Numbered from the stretch's first letter, positions 32,486-43,401 are shown. The stretch is 64,000 bases of DNA from Trachythela sp. YZ-2020 (GCA_016169945.1 JADLSH010000256.1:868001-932000), one strand, 5' to 3'. Numbers and translations: made by a program. Notes: generated from the sequence alone by a model not told the origin.

Positions 32486-32640
32486 CTGAATGGTCATTTG
32501 ATTGTTTTTATGGGTGTGTGACCTTGCTATTATTATTTTTTCCTTATAAAAATAGATAAATGATGTCATATCAATACAAAACCTAATTAGTATGCATACT
32601 TAAGACTTTTTGTTGATGGTTTGTAATATGTGTATAAAAG

Positions 32641-33561
32641 ATGGCCGACTTGAGAAGCAGACAACAGCGTTTGGTGTATTTAATAACTTATAGCCGTGCC
32701 GATCCTCAAAAATTTCCAAGTAGGGAAGCATTTGGCGCTATTATTGTGAACGCATTTGAGAAACTATCGCCTGTATTCTAAAAGCTCACTCACACTCACA
32801 CTCAAAGAGTGGAGGTTCAATCTGAGCTTAACTTGAGTGTCAGTGCTGTTTTTGAAAAGCTGGAGGGTTAGTACCGTACCATACTATGTGAGTACTCACC
32901 CTCCAGCTATTCAAAAATAGCACTGACACTCAAGGGAAGCTTAGATTGAACCTCCACTCTTTGAGTGTGAGTGTGAGTGAGCTTTTAGAATACAGGCGTA
33001 TGTGTAGCAAGAGTAGAGCATTGAGTTGTGAGTCAAGAGAAACATCACCATAATGAAGAAACGTCAGAATTTCCAACATACTTTCACATGGCGGTTAAGT
33101 TGACAACACGGGCGAGGTGGTCGAGGATCAGGTCGCACTTGCAGTCAACCTTTAACATTCAAGTACATTTTAGCTCAAATCACAACACCTACTACAGCGC
33201 ATGTAAATATGTGACTAAAGAGGATGTTAACTTTGTTGTTTCACCATGTCACCCAGACCTGAAAGATCCCCCGCGGACAGAGAAGGCGATAACAGCGAAG
33301 AAAGCAGCGGGTAAAGCAAGAGGCGGAAAGCTGGCCAAAAAGAAAATAGGGAGATACTCCACGTTTGATGTGGTAGAGATAATTCGTGAACATGTGATAA
33401 AAAGTAGGTTGGAGCTTATTTCATTAGCTATTAATCAGAAAGAAGTGGGGAAACTGTTTTGGCACAGTTTATCGCAAATAGGGGCTTCACTGGGGTAGTC
33501 GAGGGAGCATTGGCTCTGGCCTCGGAGTTTTCGCTACTGCCGATGCTCCTTTGGTACTGGT
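32641..33561 (+). pseudogene. Rep-like HUH endonuclease gene (CRESS/geminivirus-type), disrupted
   Basis: The gene starts at ATG 32641, and its first segment (to 32767) contains VYLITYSRA, comparable to Rep motif I of rolling-circle initiators. It is cut there by a 231-bp hairpin. After the hairpin, the frame from about 33025 has FPTYFHMAVKL, comparable to the HUH motif II but with Tyr in place of the first His. Further on, KYVTKED at about 33210 fits the YxxK motif III that holds the DNA-cleaving tyrosine. A lysine- and glycine-rich stretch and an amphipathic C-terminal part follow. A frameshift near 33447 moves the end to about 33561. No superfamily-3 helicase domain is seen, so it resembles only the nuclease half of viral Rep. 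It could be an old CRESS-type integration or a domesticated or transposon Rep. Assignment rests on motif spacing alone. Confidence 0.55.
32768..32998. mobile_element. 231-bp hairpin (foldback MITE) inside the Rep-like gene
   Basis: The two arms, starting CGCCTGTATTCTAAAAGC at 32768 and ending in its inverse at 32998, pair over about 100 bases each with few mismatches, leaving a loop of about 15 bases near 32880. TAT flanks both sides (32765-32767 and 32999-33001), a 3-bp duplication as in PIF/Harbinger-type MITEs. Coding similarity of the Rep-like gene continues only outside the hairpin, so this is an insertion. Confidence 0.85.
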
Positions 33562-34553
33562 GAAAGGTGGGTTTTTAGATCACGAAAACACCCAAATGAT
33601 GAACGTGAGATGGCTATTTTTTAATTCCCGCAAACAAATACCACAGGAAGAGCAAGTACGCCAAACGCCCCTGTCCTGCATATTTTGCACGTTTAATTAT
33701 AGACCATAAAGACATATGAGACTGTGGGAGTGCGACAGTTCTCCACCACATTACTCCACTTACTTGTTGTTGTTGTTGTCGGAAAGATATCACTTTTTGA
33801 ACATTGTTCGTTCCTTATAATGTTGCATGACGATAAATAAGGTACAAAACTTTAATAGCTACAGCTGTTGGTTTGTTATCAAAGGAAGCCAAAACAGTAC
33901 TCCACGTAAGTGCATATCTTAGTATATAACACTATTTAAATAATTATATATAAGACACACGTGGAGTACTGTTTAAAAGTTTGGTAAAGTAATATTTCTC
34001 GCAATAAGAATGCTTTTGTATTGTGTAACGTTAAATGCACTAAAGGATAAAAAGACAAAAATCTGCTTTCAAAAACGTTTTATTGATAAACTTCAACTAC
34101 ACGTGTGGAGTACTTAATGTATATAGTGCAATTTTAGTGTATATTTTGGTACCTGACATATACTGATCTAATTAGCATAATAGCGAATGTATATAATTAT
34201 TAAGTTTATAAGTGAAAGTTAATATTTTGTTCTGGACCCACTCTTTTTTATAAGTGTGTTGATTCGCTTCGGGAGACTTGCGATAGTTTTGTCAATTTTT
34301 AAAATCGCCCTTTTAAAATCGCCTATTTTCTTAACCATGTTCGTGAATTTGCGCAATTATCATAAAAAATCAATTCATTACGCGATAATTAAAGCTATTA
34401 AGTATGATATTACAGTGGACCCACTTTAAGTAAAAACTGCTTTGATCAGCATTTTATTTAATTCAATCATAAACGCAACATTGACATTTTTCACACGAAG
34501 CAAATCCTTAAATTTTCATAAAAAGGCACATTTATAAAAAATAGTAATTTCAG
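33562..34553. other. Non-coding stretch after the Rep-like gene with iteron-like words
   Basis: No coding frame. AGTACTCCAC (33897-33906) and GTGGAGTACT (33961-33970, 34105-34114) form one inverted and one direct repetition. The pair at 33894-33906 and 33960-33972 could make a 13-bp stem around a 53-base AT-rich loop containing TAGTATATAAC. The rest is AT-rich. Confidence 0.45.
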
Positions 34554-34804
34554 ACAATAGTCGAATAATTTCATTGGGACAAAGTTAACTCCCATTTAAA
34601 AACACGCCTACTTCATACATAGCCTCAGTTTTAACCCTCCCCTTCCCCCACCAATCAATGTTGAGAACGAAACTGAGTTGGGCGAAACCTAACATCGGTC
34701 CACGATACACAACATTGATTGGCCGTAAAATTGCCATTAACAAAACGACATAGGAAACCATTCGTTTGATGCATCATTGTCCCAATGAATTGGTATATGA
34801 TTGT
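34554..34804. mobile_element. MITE copy 2 (251 bp)
   Basis: Nearly the same sequence and orientation as the copy at 32210, with the same inverted ends. The right arm of its internal palindrome has lost about 25 bases, joining TTGATTGG directly to CCGTAAAATT. Together the two copies bracket the Rep-like gene in direct orientation. Confidence 0.82.
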
Positions 34805-34972
34805 AGGATTCGAGTCGGTAAAATTTGGCGCGCTGCTAGAGCGACAAGTCGACTCCTCTGCCCTTATCATGTGGTCAATTTCCGACTGGCGCTTTCGCTG
34901 AATTGGGCTTAACTGCGCGTATGGGCTTTACCGCGCGTAAATAGACTCAACTTGTGGCAAGTCTAAGGTATG

Positions 34973-35543
34973 CTATATATGATTGTTTGCCTATTTTGGT
35001 TGCTCATATACCTAAAAATAACCTGGAGTTTCTTCGGATACTCCGGTTTTCATCACTAAACGTTAGGCATTGAACAATTGAATGAACTTTATTTAAAAAG
35101 GGTCATTTCTACATTATTACTGGTAACAATATTCCTCCTAAGGCCATATATAAGTAGGTTATTAAATTCTAACAATGACAAGTTACTGAGTATTTCCTGT
35201 ACAACAAACACAAGCAAGTCTTGGAAATGGTCAACTTACTTATTTAGTTGCAAAAAGAATGGCATGCAATAGGTATTAGGTCAAAGCTCAGAGACTTACG
35301 ATTAGAATAAGTCAGCAAGTATTTTGTTTTTTGACAATTTAAAGTCATTAGGTTATAACGAGCCCATTTGAAAACGTTAGTTAGATAACTATCGATGCAG
35401 CGATATTATCTCAGATTTTGTGAATAAGATGTATTCCCAACAGACTTGTGGCAAGCTTGTTAGTAGTAATATACAGGCCGGTCAACCGCCTTTTGTGAGA
35501 GGCGCAGATATCATTAGCATATGAGGGGTGCCGCATGTCATTA
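34973..35543. other. No gene recognised
   Basis: Contains ACTTGTGGCAAGCT at 35444-35457, resembling the terminus of the 10.6-kb element. Otherwise nothing seen. Confidence 0.4.
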
Positions 35544-35544
35544 G

Positions 35545-35575
<31 letters not shown>

Positions 35576-38500
35576 TTCTAAAATTTCACATTTTGTAGCA
35601 ATTAAATATTACTAAATTATAATGCGAATTACAGATAAAATAAAGAATAAAAATCCAATACACTACTATATTTACAAAATCAATTTAAAAAATACTCTAA
35701 ATCCAATACACAACTCAATTTACTCCTATTTCGACCAAAAAACTATTTATTAAACTTTATTATATTGTTCGATTCCATAGACAATTGCACTATTTTTAAA
35801 ACGTTGTGTTCGACAGTTAAAATTATAAAACTTTTCTCCACTTAATCTTGTTTCTCTATTCCTAATTTCACACATTTTGGGTGGCAACAAATCATGCAGT
35901 TTATGACCAGGGTCAAGCAATGACTCAATAAGATTAATACACATCCCTTCTCTACGGCCTTCTAGAGTTTTAAGATTACATTCCACCAAAGCCTCTTCAT
36001 ATGATAACTCAGGAAGCATTATTCGAAGAGCTCGTTTTTGGATACGCTCAATATCACGTGTTTGTTCATTTGTTAGATTACTATGCCAAATATGTGCACA
36101 GTAGTCAAGGGTTGATCTGATAACAGACGTATAAAAGACTTTCAAACCTTCCATTGGAGCATTATATTTCCTCAATATTTTTAGAGCGAACAAACGTTTT
36201 GCTGCTTTCTTTACCAGATATTTAACGTTAGTTTTCCACTTTAGGTTGTCATCGATCCACATACCCAGTAATTTATACGATTTAACTCTTTCAAACACGT
36301 GTCCATTTACTTCCAACGGTGGAATAACAGATTTATTCTTCCGAAGGTCGATAACCATCTCTTTACACTTTTTTAAATTTTGAACCATTTTTTCATCTTC
36401 GGTAAATTTAACAACCCTATTAATTTTCCCTAATAAGCCACATATCGGCATAAATCACTAATTGATTTCAGCTCTGTATCTAGACCATTCCATATCTTAT
36501 CTGACCGATCGATGTCCTGAATTTTGGAATATCCAGGTCTCCATTTCTTCTAGTCAAGAACTTACAATACAATAATAATTTATTCAAGATACAGAGATAC
36601 AACTTATTGTAATACCAATGTTCTTTCAGGAGAACCATGAGGTTGACCCTATGCGAGTAGTTCCCCTTGCCTACACTAAATCTACGTTAAAAAATATTCA
36701 TAAATCATCAGTTCCTAAGAGTACATGTCCATATGCTCTTTCAATCTACTTTTGAAAAGTGAAAGCCTATCAGCCTCCACAACAGGCGCTGATAAACCAT
36801 TCCACAAGGTAGAATCGACCATGCACATAATTGTGTCATCCTCGATATTAGCGCAAGCTTCACTGCTATTCGCCATGATTCGACTCATTTCTTCTCTTAT
36901 AACTGCAGGTAGATTATGTATCTTTATAAATTATAATAAAAGCAGTTGGCCCAACTTTACTACCCTGAGGCACCCCTCCTCTAATAACTCGAAGACCTGA
37001 TGTATCATTGCCAAGTTCTGTGTAATGAGACCTCTCGTTTAAATATGTTGTAAACCATTTGATCAGCGCCATTCTAACACCTATCGACTTCATATTTTGG
37101 AGGAGTATGTTGTGATCAATAAGATCGAACGCTTTCTTGAAATCAAGAAAAATAATTCGACTTATTCTATTTGGTGTATCCGTGCCTCATACAACTTGTG
37201 AATTAAGTACAATAAGGCCAAGGAAGTAGACGAATTTCGAATACCCCCAAATTGTGACTCCGAGACCTTGCCATGTATATCTTCATTTATCCAATTGACA
37301 ACAAAGGATTCTTGAACTTTCGATAAGACACTAGCAAGGGCTATCGGTCTAAGATTATCAACAGTTGAACAAGGTATACTTTTAGGAATGCCTTTTAATT
37401 TATATTGTTTCCATATTTCGGGAAAGTACTTTCCTCTGAACGAATCATTAAATATTTCCGTCAGTGGAACTGCCAATACATATGCAAATTCCTTCAAGAT
37501 TTTTAGAACAGACTCATTTGGCCCAGGTGCTTTATTAATATTAATTTTCATAAGCTGTTTTCTAACATCTTCTACTCTGACGTTTGGGAGACTATCCGGA
37601 CATTCTAATTCGATCCATTCCTCGTTTATCTGAGGGTAGTCCTTAGTTAGATCCGCGAAAAAGTCATTAATAATAGTGGCTGATTGTTTATTATTCAATT
37701 CAAGTTCTGTTTCCGGATCCACTAATGTAAAACTGTATTTTTTCTTTCCTGTTAGGTGTTTAATTTGCTTCCACCATGATTTCGAACAAGCAGTGGTCTC
37801 ACCATCTTATCATAGAAAGTAGATTCAGCTTTCTTAATCTCCTTTGAGACTTGTGTCCTTAATAATCTAAAGAGCTCGATTTTACTACTACTATAAGCCT
37901 TGTTCCTTTTAGCTATTAACGATTTTATTTTGTTCGCAATAAACGGTTTGTCTTTACTGTGCCTTCGAATTGTACTTTCCGGAAAAAAATTATCGACCAT
38001 AGAGTTCACGATCGTAATAAATCTATTCACTTTCTCGTCAATTTTTCTCCCATATAGAATCTGATGCCAATCATACTTCTCTAAAAATGTTTGCTTGCCT
38101 CATGTCTCTTCGCTTTACTTTCAGGACCTTTTCCTTCGTATTATAACGAGAGTCACTGGGTTTCCATACCACTATGTTGTGGTCCGATGTGGACAACGGT
38201 GCTAAGATGTAGGGAATTTGGAAAAAATCTGCAATGTTCGTAAATATTAGGTCAAGGATATTATTACCTCTTGTAGCTTTCTTAACAACTTGTTTAAGAT
38301 TACAATGTGTTTTGAGACATCGATTCTGAAAACCATTACTTGTTGGATTAAAGTCTCCCGCAGCAACGAATGCTGAGTTTGGGCTTTCCAAACAAAGTTT
38401 ATCGTAACAATCATAAAAATATTCGTAAAAACTTTCAATATCGGTTTGGCATGGAGGCAAATATACACAACATATACAAATTCTAGATATCTCTCTCGGA

Positions 38501-38605
38501 GGCCATGTTGGCCGAATAGTTACCCAAATACATTCAAAATGATTTGCTTATTAGATCCTCACGAACCTTGAAAGGAATTCTATTATTAATGAATAACACA
38601 ACTCG
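35544..38605 (-). pseudogene. LINE ORF2: APE C-terminus, RT and C-terminal region
   Basis: A minus-strand non-LTR retrotransposon with a (TTA)n tail at 35544-35576. From its 5' side: FINNRIPFKVREDL and VTIRPTW, then (38460-38071) AAGDFNPTSNGF and APLSTSDHNIVVWKP, the last endonuclease motifs with catalytic Asp and His. The linker follows (38030-37752). The frame at 37722-37162 gives NKAPGPNESVLKIL, NLRPIALASVLSKV and SQFGGIRNSSTSLAL. GVPQGSKVGPTAF lies at about 36975, and a degenerate catalytic box, NIEDDTIM, near 36840. The C-terminal frame (36451-35750) contains SYKLLGMWIDDNLKWKTNV and YCAHIWHSN. Stops and shifts occur at several points. The 5' end is truncated inside the endonuclease. Confidence 0.82.
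36555..36840 (-). pseudogene. 3' end of a second LINE nested in the RT domain
   Basis: Immediately after the degenerate catalytic box, the minus strand switches to STLWNGLSAPVVEADRLSLF, a typical C-terminus of another LINE family, then a stop and a 3' part ending in AATAAATTATTATTG (36590-36560). The host LINE's RT resumes upstream of 36540. Edges are approximate. Confidence 0.55.
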
Positions 38606-39244
38606 GAGGAGGAGTTAAATGCGAGAGAAGCGCTCATTAACGCCCTGAGGACGAATGATGCCAAGTTGGGAAATGAGACGCATTTCCGGTCTTTTGCGGC
38701 TATCATTGCTGCCAGAAATGGGCGCAGAGTTCGAATTTTCATATCTGAAACGCTGTCTCAGGTGAGTTAATGCATGGGCCACATTTTTCCTCGACCCAGG
38801 GTAGCCCGCGCGGTCAGATCGCAATTTTAGCGACAAATTTGGCGTCTTGAAGTGTGTGGCTAACATGCCACGCAGGAGCGATGATTTTTGTAAACAAAGC
38901 ACATTGAGCAAAAATACATCATTTTTCTATATTTTGTCTCAAACTATTATCTCATTAAAGATTTTGCTGATATATCCTACTAGGACTGGATAAAATTGTC
39001 TATTTAGTATGCGGCAGATAGTTGATTAAATACTCCTTCGATCAAAGGAGAAATTATTAGAATGCGTTTGGAGTCTGTTTTGACTTTTTGTCCCATATTT
39101 CTTTCCTAATGGACTTTGGGACACTTATTCAGTGTTATTGCTATTACTACTGAGGCTTAATTCATATGTGGTCAGATGTTAGGAGTCTCTTCTTGAAATA
39201 ATGCGCCTTGCGATTTTGTATTGTCTAATGTCACGCTGCGTTTG
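38606..39244. other. No gene recognised
   Basis: A 98-codon minus frame (38615-38911) is open but shows no domain. Nothing else seen. Confidence 0.4.
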
Positions 39245-40030
39245 ACTATATACAGCTATTTCAATTAAGGTTGTCCCCGAGCAAAGCGGAAAAGTCGAAT
39301 ACGAGGGCGAAAGGCTTGCTGGGAATCGCTAAAATATTAATGGTTCAAGAATTTGACAAACCTCAGTGGTTTCCTAAGAAATTAGCAATAATACAGGGTG
39401 TATAAAAAAAAAGTGAACCCTTTGAAATTTAATGCAATAGTGAACCTTTTGAAATTGAACTTCATATTTGCATTTTCTTTCAAATAATCTGTTGTACCCT
39501 ATTGTATTTAATTTTAAGGGGTTCACTTTTTTTGATACACCCTCTATTTCAAAGTAGAAACGTATTAAATATTTTGTGGGCTGTTCTTTGTGGGTAATTC
39601 CTTTGAGACATTTTTATGCATCAGTGGCTCAGAGCTGTGGATGAATCAAGTTGACATTTATGGCTGACATACAATTTTGTGATGGAACAAGTTCGAGGCA
39701 TTTTCCACTACGTTATAACGACAGGAGTCACGACAGGAGTCATACTCTGTTTGGTATACAGAGTGTATAAAAAACAAACCTTTCGAAATTAACATATTCT
39801 TCTTAACCATAAGATTTTATACCCTTGGGAATTTAAAATGCCTTCTAATCGTATGAGTAGCATAAAGTCTTGTACTTAAGAACAATATGTTAATTTCTTA
39901 GGAATCCACTGAGGTTTGTCAATTTCTTGGTCCATTAATTTTTTGGCGATTCCCAGCAAGCCTTTCGCGCTCGTATTCGACTTTTCAGCTTTGCTCGGGG
40001 ACAACCTTAATTGAAATAGCTGTATATAGT
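39245..40030. mobile_element. Long-TIR non-autonomous element (786 bp)
   Basis: Arms of about 140 bases, starting ACTATATACAGCTATTTC on the left and ending in its inverse at 40030, match at most positions. Both include GGTTGTCCCCGAGCAAAGC and GACAAACCTCAGTGG. No transposase. A mariner-like MITE sits inside, just internal to the left arm. No obvious target duplication. Confidence 0.82.
39394..39544. mobile_element. Tc1/mariner-like MITE (151 bp) with TA target sites
   Basis: The left end CAGGGTGTATAAAAA and right end TTGATACACCCTC are inverted repeats. Similarity extends about 40 bases through AGTGAACCC, and TA dinucleotides flank both sides (39392-39393, 39545-39546). A second partial copy starting ACAGAGTGTATAAAAA lies near 39759. 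Confidence 0.75.
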
Positions 40031-40974
40031 GCATAATTACTCTAATGCATTTATTATTTATTTACAATTGCATGTATGTATACCCTGACCTTCGTGCTTG
40101 ACCACATTGCTAATATTTTCTTCCAAATTAAAAAATATATGGCCATGGAGATTGTACTGTAGTGTTACATAATATAAATATGCATATATGTCTGCGTCGC
40201 GTATTATCAGTATTAGGCTTCATTAAGTTCAATGACTTGCAGCTTCGCATTCTGGCTTCTTTAGATTGCTCATGCTGCTTTCCAATAACCCCCAATATCA
40301 GAGAGACCTTCCTCTTCAATATCTGAAATGAATAAGTCATGAAACTACCAACTATATATGATAAAAATGAATAAAATTCAACAAGAAATCATCGCACTTG
40401 TATCATTGCGCAACTGAATATATACAACCAACAATGCGAACACCCGCTGGTCGTAAATAATATACGGCGTGGCGAAAGAAATGGCGTTTCGCTTTCTTGT
40501 TCACATGTATGAATTTCAGCCGTTTCCACGGAAAGGTTGCAATACTTAAGCAAGTATAATTTTAGGCTAGATAGATTAAGCACATCAAAAATTCGGCGCA
40601 GTTGCCGAATAATTTCAAATAGAACACAAAATATTCACCGCAACAAACTACTTAGACAAACAGGCAAGTGGAATTCGTATAGTTCAACACCATATCTTTC
40701 ACAATAAACCAATTCAGCAGTCGGGGAAATCGACTCTATGTTCCCGAGAAACGGATTTCATTTTGACCAGTGTTTATTGACATTTCAGGCTCTATATTTC
40801 CGAAGGCAAACGAGGAAAAATAAAATAAAAATCACAACAAAATTCTCCAGGTCGAAATCTATAGCATTAAATCATAAGAGTATTATATTAACTAAATTTT
40901 CACATCGAAAATCACCCACAACTTGGTATACTCATATTTTGGCCTTGGCTGAAATGTGACCCACGCATTAAGCT
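40031..40974. other. No gene recognised
   Basis: Open frames on both strands are short and domain-free. Confidence 0.4.
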
Positions 40975-41110
40975 ACCTGGGGTGATTGCTAGTGTTGAAA
41001 TATCTGGCAGCAGGTTGTTTTGCAGCATTGTCTGTGACAACACGGCGATGCTCCCCAATCCTTGTTTTTAAATATTTTCCAGTTTCACCAATGTAGAGCA
41101 TACCATATTA
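40975..41110 (-). pseudogene. Penelope-like GIY-YIG endonuclease relic
   Basis: The minus strand reads YGMLYIGETGKYLKTRIGEH, the GIY-YIG nuclease core with its following Arg and the REH-like end, then AARYFNTSNHPR and a stop. The pattern is that of the Penelope C-terminal nuclease. No RT is seen next to it. About 350 bases away, at 41470-41495, CGCTCGAAACGTCGAAG resembles Penelope terminal sequences. Confidence 0.7.
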
Positions 41111-42937
41111 CTTCAGGAAATACAGCAGATGAGATGAGAGGAAGTGCACGTGAAATGGTGCTGTACTTAGATTAAATGATACACTGTGTACTTAGATTTT
41201 GATGCCGAAATTAGAGTGGAGGAATCTATAAACTTAGAGGTTTTATACAGTTAACACCACAAGGAAACGTGCCATTAGATGACGACGAGTTCTGTGGTAG
41301 AGAGTTATGGACTAGGGTTTCACGGATATTTTTACTATATCGAAACAAGTGTAAGGGGTTATCGGAGGAAATAGAAGTTATTTCAGGGTCGTTTTACAAG
41401 ATATGAAAATTATTCCTAATGACATCCCTTACTTTAAAATTTTACTAACTTCCAGACTAACGGCCTTCGCTCGAAACGTCGAAGTATTTGTTGTATGTTT
41501 CAGGTGGGTTTATATATTCTACTCAACCGGCGAATCTCTTTGTATTGTATTATAAAATTTAGTGTGTTCCATCATATTATATATGCGGCAAAGCCAAATA
41601 GATAAAAAAAATGCAAATACTACTACAGTGTTAAACTGCTTGTATTAATTCAAAAACACAGCATCAGAAGATAAAAAGATTCGGCGTTGCAAATATAGAT
41701 CCGACATGTATCCAAAATGGAACGTGCCATTTTGAGACCAGCAAAGCAATGTTTCCCCGTTTTAAAAATGGCTGAATCCAAACCTATTCGAAAAGCCATG
41801 CATTATAATGCATGCAAAGCATTCCATTACACAAATCTAAAATAAGTAATTAAACTTTCAACCCGAATATCGTGCGTTATAAACAAGATTAATCTTTTAG
41901 CTGTCAATTAATACAATTTTTCTATCATTGCGCTCGAAAATAGCCAAATACGATCCGATTTAAAACGCCTGGCCAAAATCATCTTGGTCCATGCAACATT
42001 AGGAATTGATTGCACACTTATATTGTCTGAGTATTGAAGTTATTCTCATTTCGGAATTAAATTTAAGAATAATCAAGTCTTGGTCAATTTCGTTGTTAAC
42101 AAATTTTACGAAAGTGGAAGTTTGCAGAAAAATTGCAATGCCTAATGTTTCCCTAATAGGCAACCTCCATTTGGGATATGTTCGGAAATATTCTGAAGCA
42201 CAGTGGAGGAAAATCTGCTTTTATCGACAATTTCAAATTGTATCTTATTTGGCCTTTTTTATTCGCAATGATACAAGTAAGGTATAATTTGACGACTAAA
42301 GACTTGATACAAAAACGGTAAATTCTGCTCATTACCTTCTAATCTATACCGTGGAATTAAAATAAACCGTAAAAAAGTAGCGACTCATTAACGTATTGAT
42401 CGAAACCCTTGTTCTATTTGTTCATAAAGGCATGTGAGTCTGTGTGTTTGAGTTCGGTTTTTCTAAATTTTGGTCATATTTTGTTGAGATTTTAGAGCGA
42501 AATTTTAAGAGACAACACTGCTGGCGGCTCATGGGAATACGTTTTTCAGGATATTATGAAGCAATTCAAATCTCCCTTATGTAATTCCATTTAATACTAA
42601 TTCAAAGCAAATTACTTCGCAGTGCTCCACTCTCGCCCTATCCACTGCTCTAGTCTAGAACACATAACATACTTTATACATATTTGCGCCTTTTATATAA
42701 CAGACGTCATGTCTGAAATGGCACCAAACCTAATATAATTTCCTCAAAATAGATCGGATTTGGATACGAGACATTTTTTATTGGATTTCTGTATTTACAT
42801 ATGATACTACATATCGCCAGAAGGGCAGGGATAACTCTTCCGGAGTGTACTCCAAATGCGGGTGCCAAAAATTTGGGCGAAATTGACGAAACCCGGGAAT
42901 GAATATTTGCTTACGCGAGTATTATTTATATTTATAG
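41111..42937. other. No gene recognised; probable intron or flank of the SRCR gene
   Basis: Apart from the Penelope-terminus-like word near 41470, nothing is recognisable. The T- and A-rich tract before 42938 serves as the splice acceptor region of the SRCR exon. Confidence 0.45.
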
Positions 42938-43275
42938 CCAGCTCTGAACTACAAATCAGATTGAATGGATCGAGTAACAATATGACTGGAAGAGTGGAAA
43001 TCTATCATCCAATACTTGGCTGGGGTACAGTCTGTAGTTTGTCGCCATTGTGGCATATTAGTGAAAGTAACGTTGTCTGCCGTCAGCTGGGTTTCACTGG
43101 ATCGAACAAGATGAGTTACACTAATTACTATGGCAAAGGAAGTGGTCCTATATTGCTTGGTGGTGTTACATGCTCTGGTGAGGAATCATATATTTTGGAT
43201 TGCCATCATGATGGATTTACCAATAGCGTCCAGTACTGCAACCATAATTATGATGTAGGAGTGGACTGTTTCTGA
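42938..43275 (+). CDS. SRCR domain, terminal exon (partial gene)
   Basis: A scavenger receptor cysteine-rich domain that fills the exon and ends with its own stop codon. It opens IRLNGSSNNMTGRVEIYHP, has GWGTVCS, VVCRQLGFTG, GGVTCSGEESYILDCHHDG and finishes DVGVDCF plus TGA. Six cysteines are present, as in group A SRCR domains, although a domain held in one exon is more typical of group B. The acceptor AG is at 42936-42937 in phase 1. AATAAA at 43396-43401 is a suitable polyadenylation signal. SRCR domains are extracellular and mediate ligand or pathogen binding. The protein ends here, so this is the last domain of a secreted or membrane protein. The open frame extends upstream to 42856, but that part lacks SRCR similarity and precedes the acceptor. 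Confidence 0.85.
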
Positions 43276-43395
43276 GATCACAGCCATTCAAAACAAGGAT
43301 ACTGGGTTAGATGAAAACTAGATTTTCCATGTTTGCTGTATATTAGCTAGATGAAACGTAGAAAAAGGAGTTGGATCATATGCAAGGACTTACTA

Positions 43396-43401
43396 AATAA
43401 A
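43396..43401 (+). terminator. Candidate polyadenylation signal for the SRCR gene
   Basis: AATAAA lies about 120 bases after the SRCR stop codon. Confidence 0.5.

Larger units (their letters stand above)
24372..34966. mobile_element. Putative 10.6-kb DNA transposon with DUF6589-type and RecQ-like genes
   Basis: The left terminus (24373-24395, beginning TTAGACTTGCTAC) matches the inverted right terminus (34944-34966, ending GTGGCAAGTCTAA) at about 19 of 23 bases. GGTATG lies directly outside the right end (34967-34972); on the left it occupies 24366-24371 with one extra T before the matching terminus. Inside both ends, about 100 bases in, the word CGACTTGTCGC recurs in inverted orientation. 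The left end also has subterminal repeats around TTAATACGGAC. Two convergent gene remnants fill the interior: DUF6589-type (plus) and RecQ-like (minus). The right third holds later insertions: two MITE copies, a Rep-like gene and a hairpin. Caution: GGTATG also resembles the decamer minisatellite, so the duplication could be coincidental. Confidence 0.5.

Noticed and set aside
41461..41500. Second Penelope terminal repeat or ribozyme around CGCTCGAAACGTCGAAG
   Set aside because: The GAAAC box resembles Penelope ends, but there is no CTGATGA-type partner and no paired repeat. Kept only as a remark beside the GIY-YIG relic.
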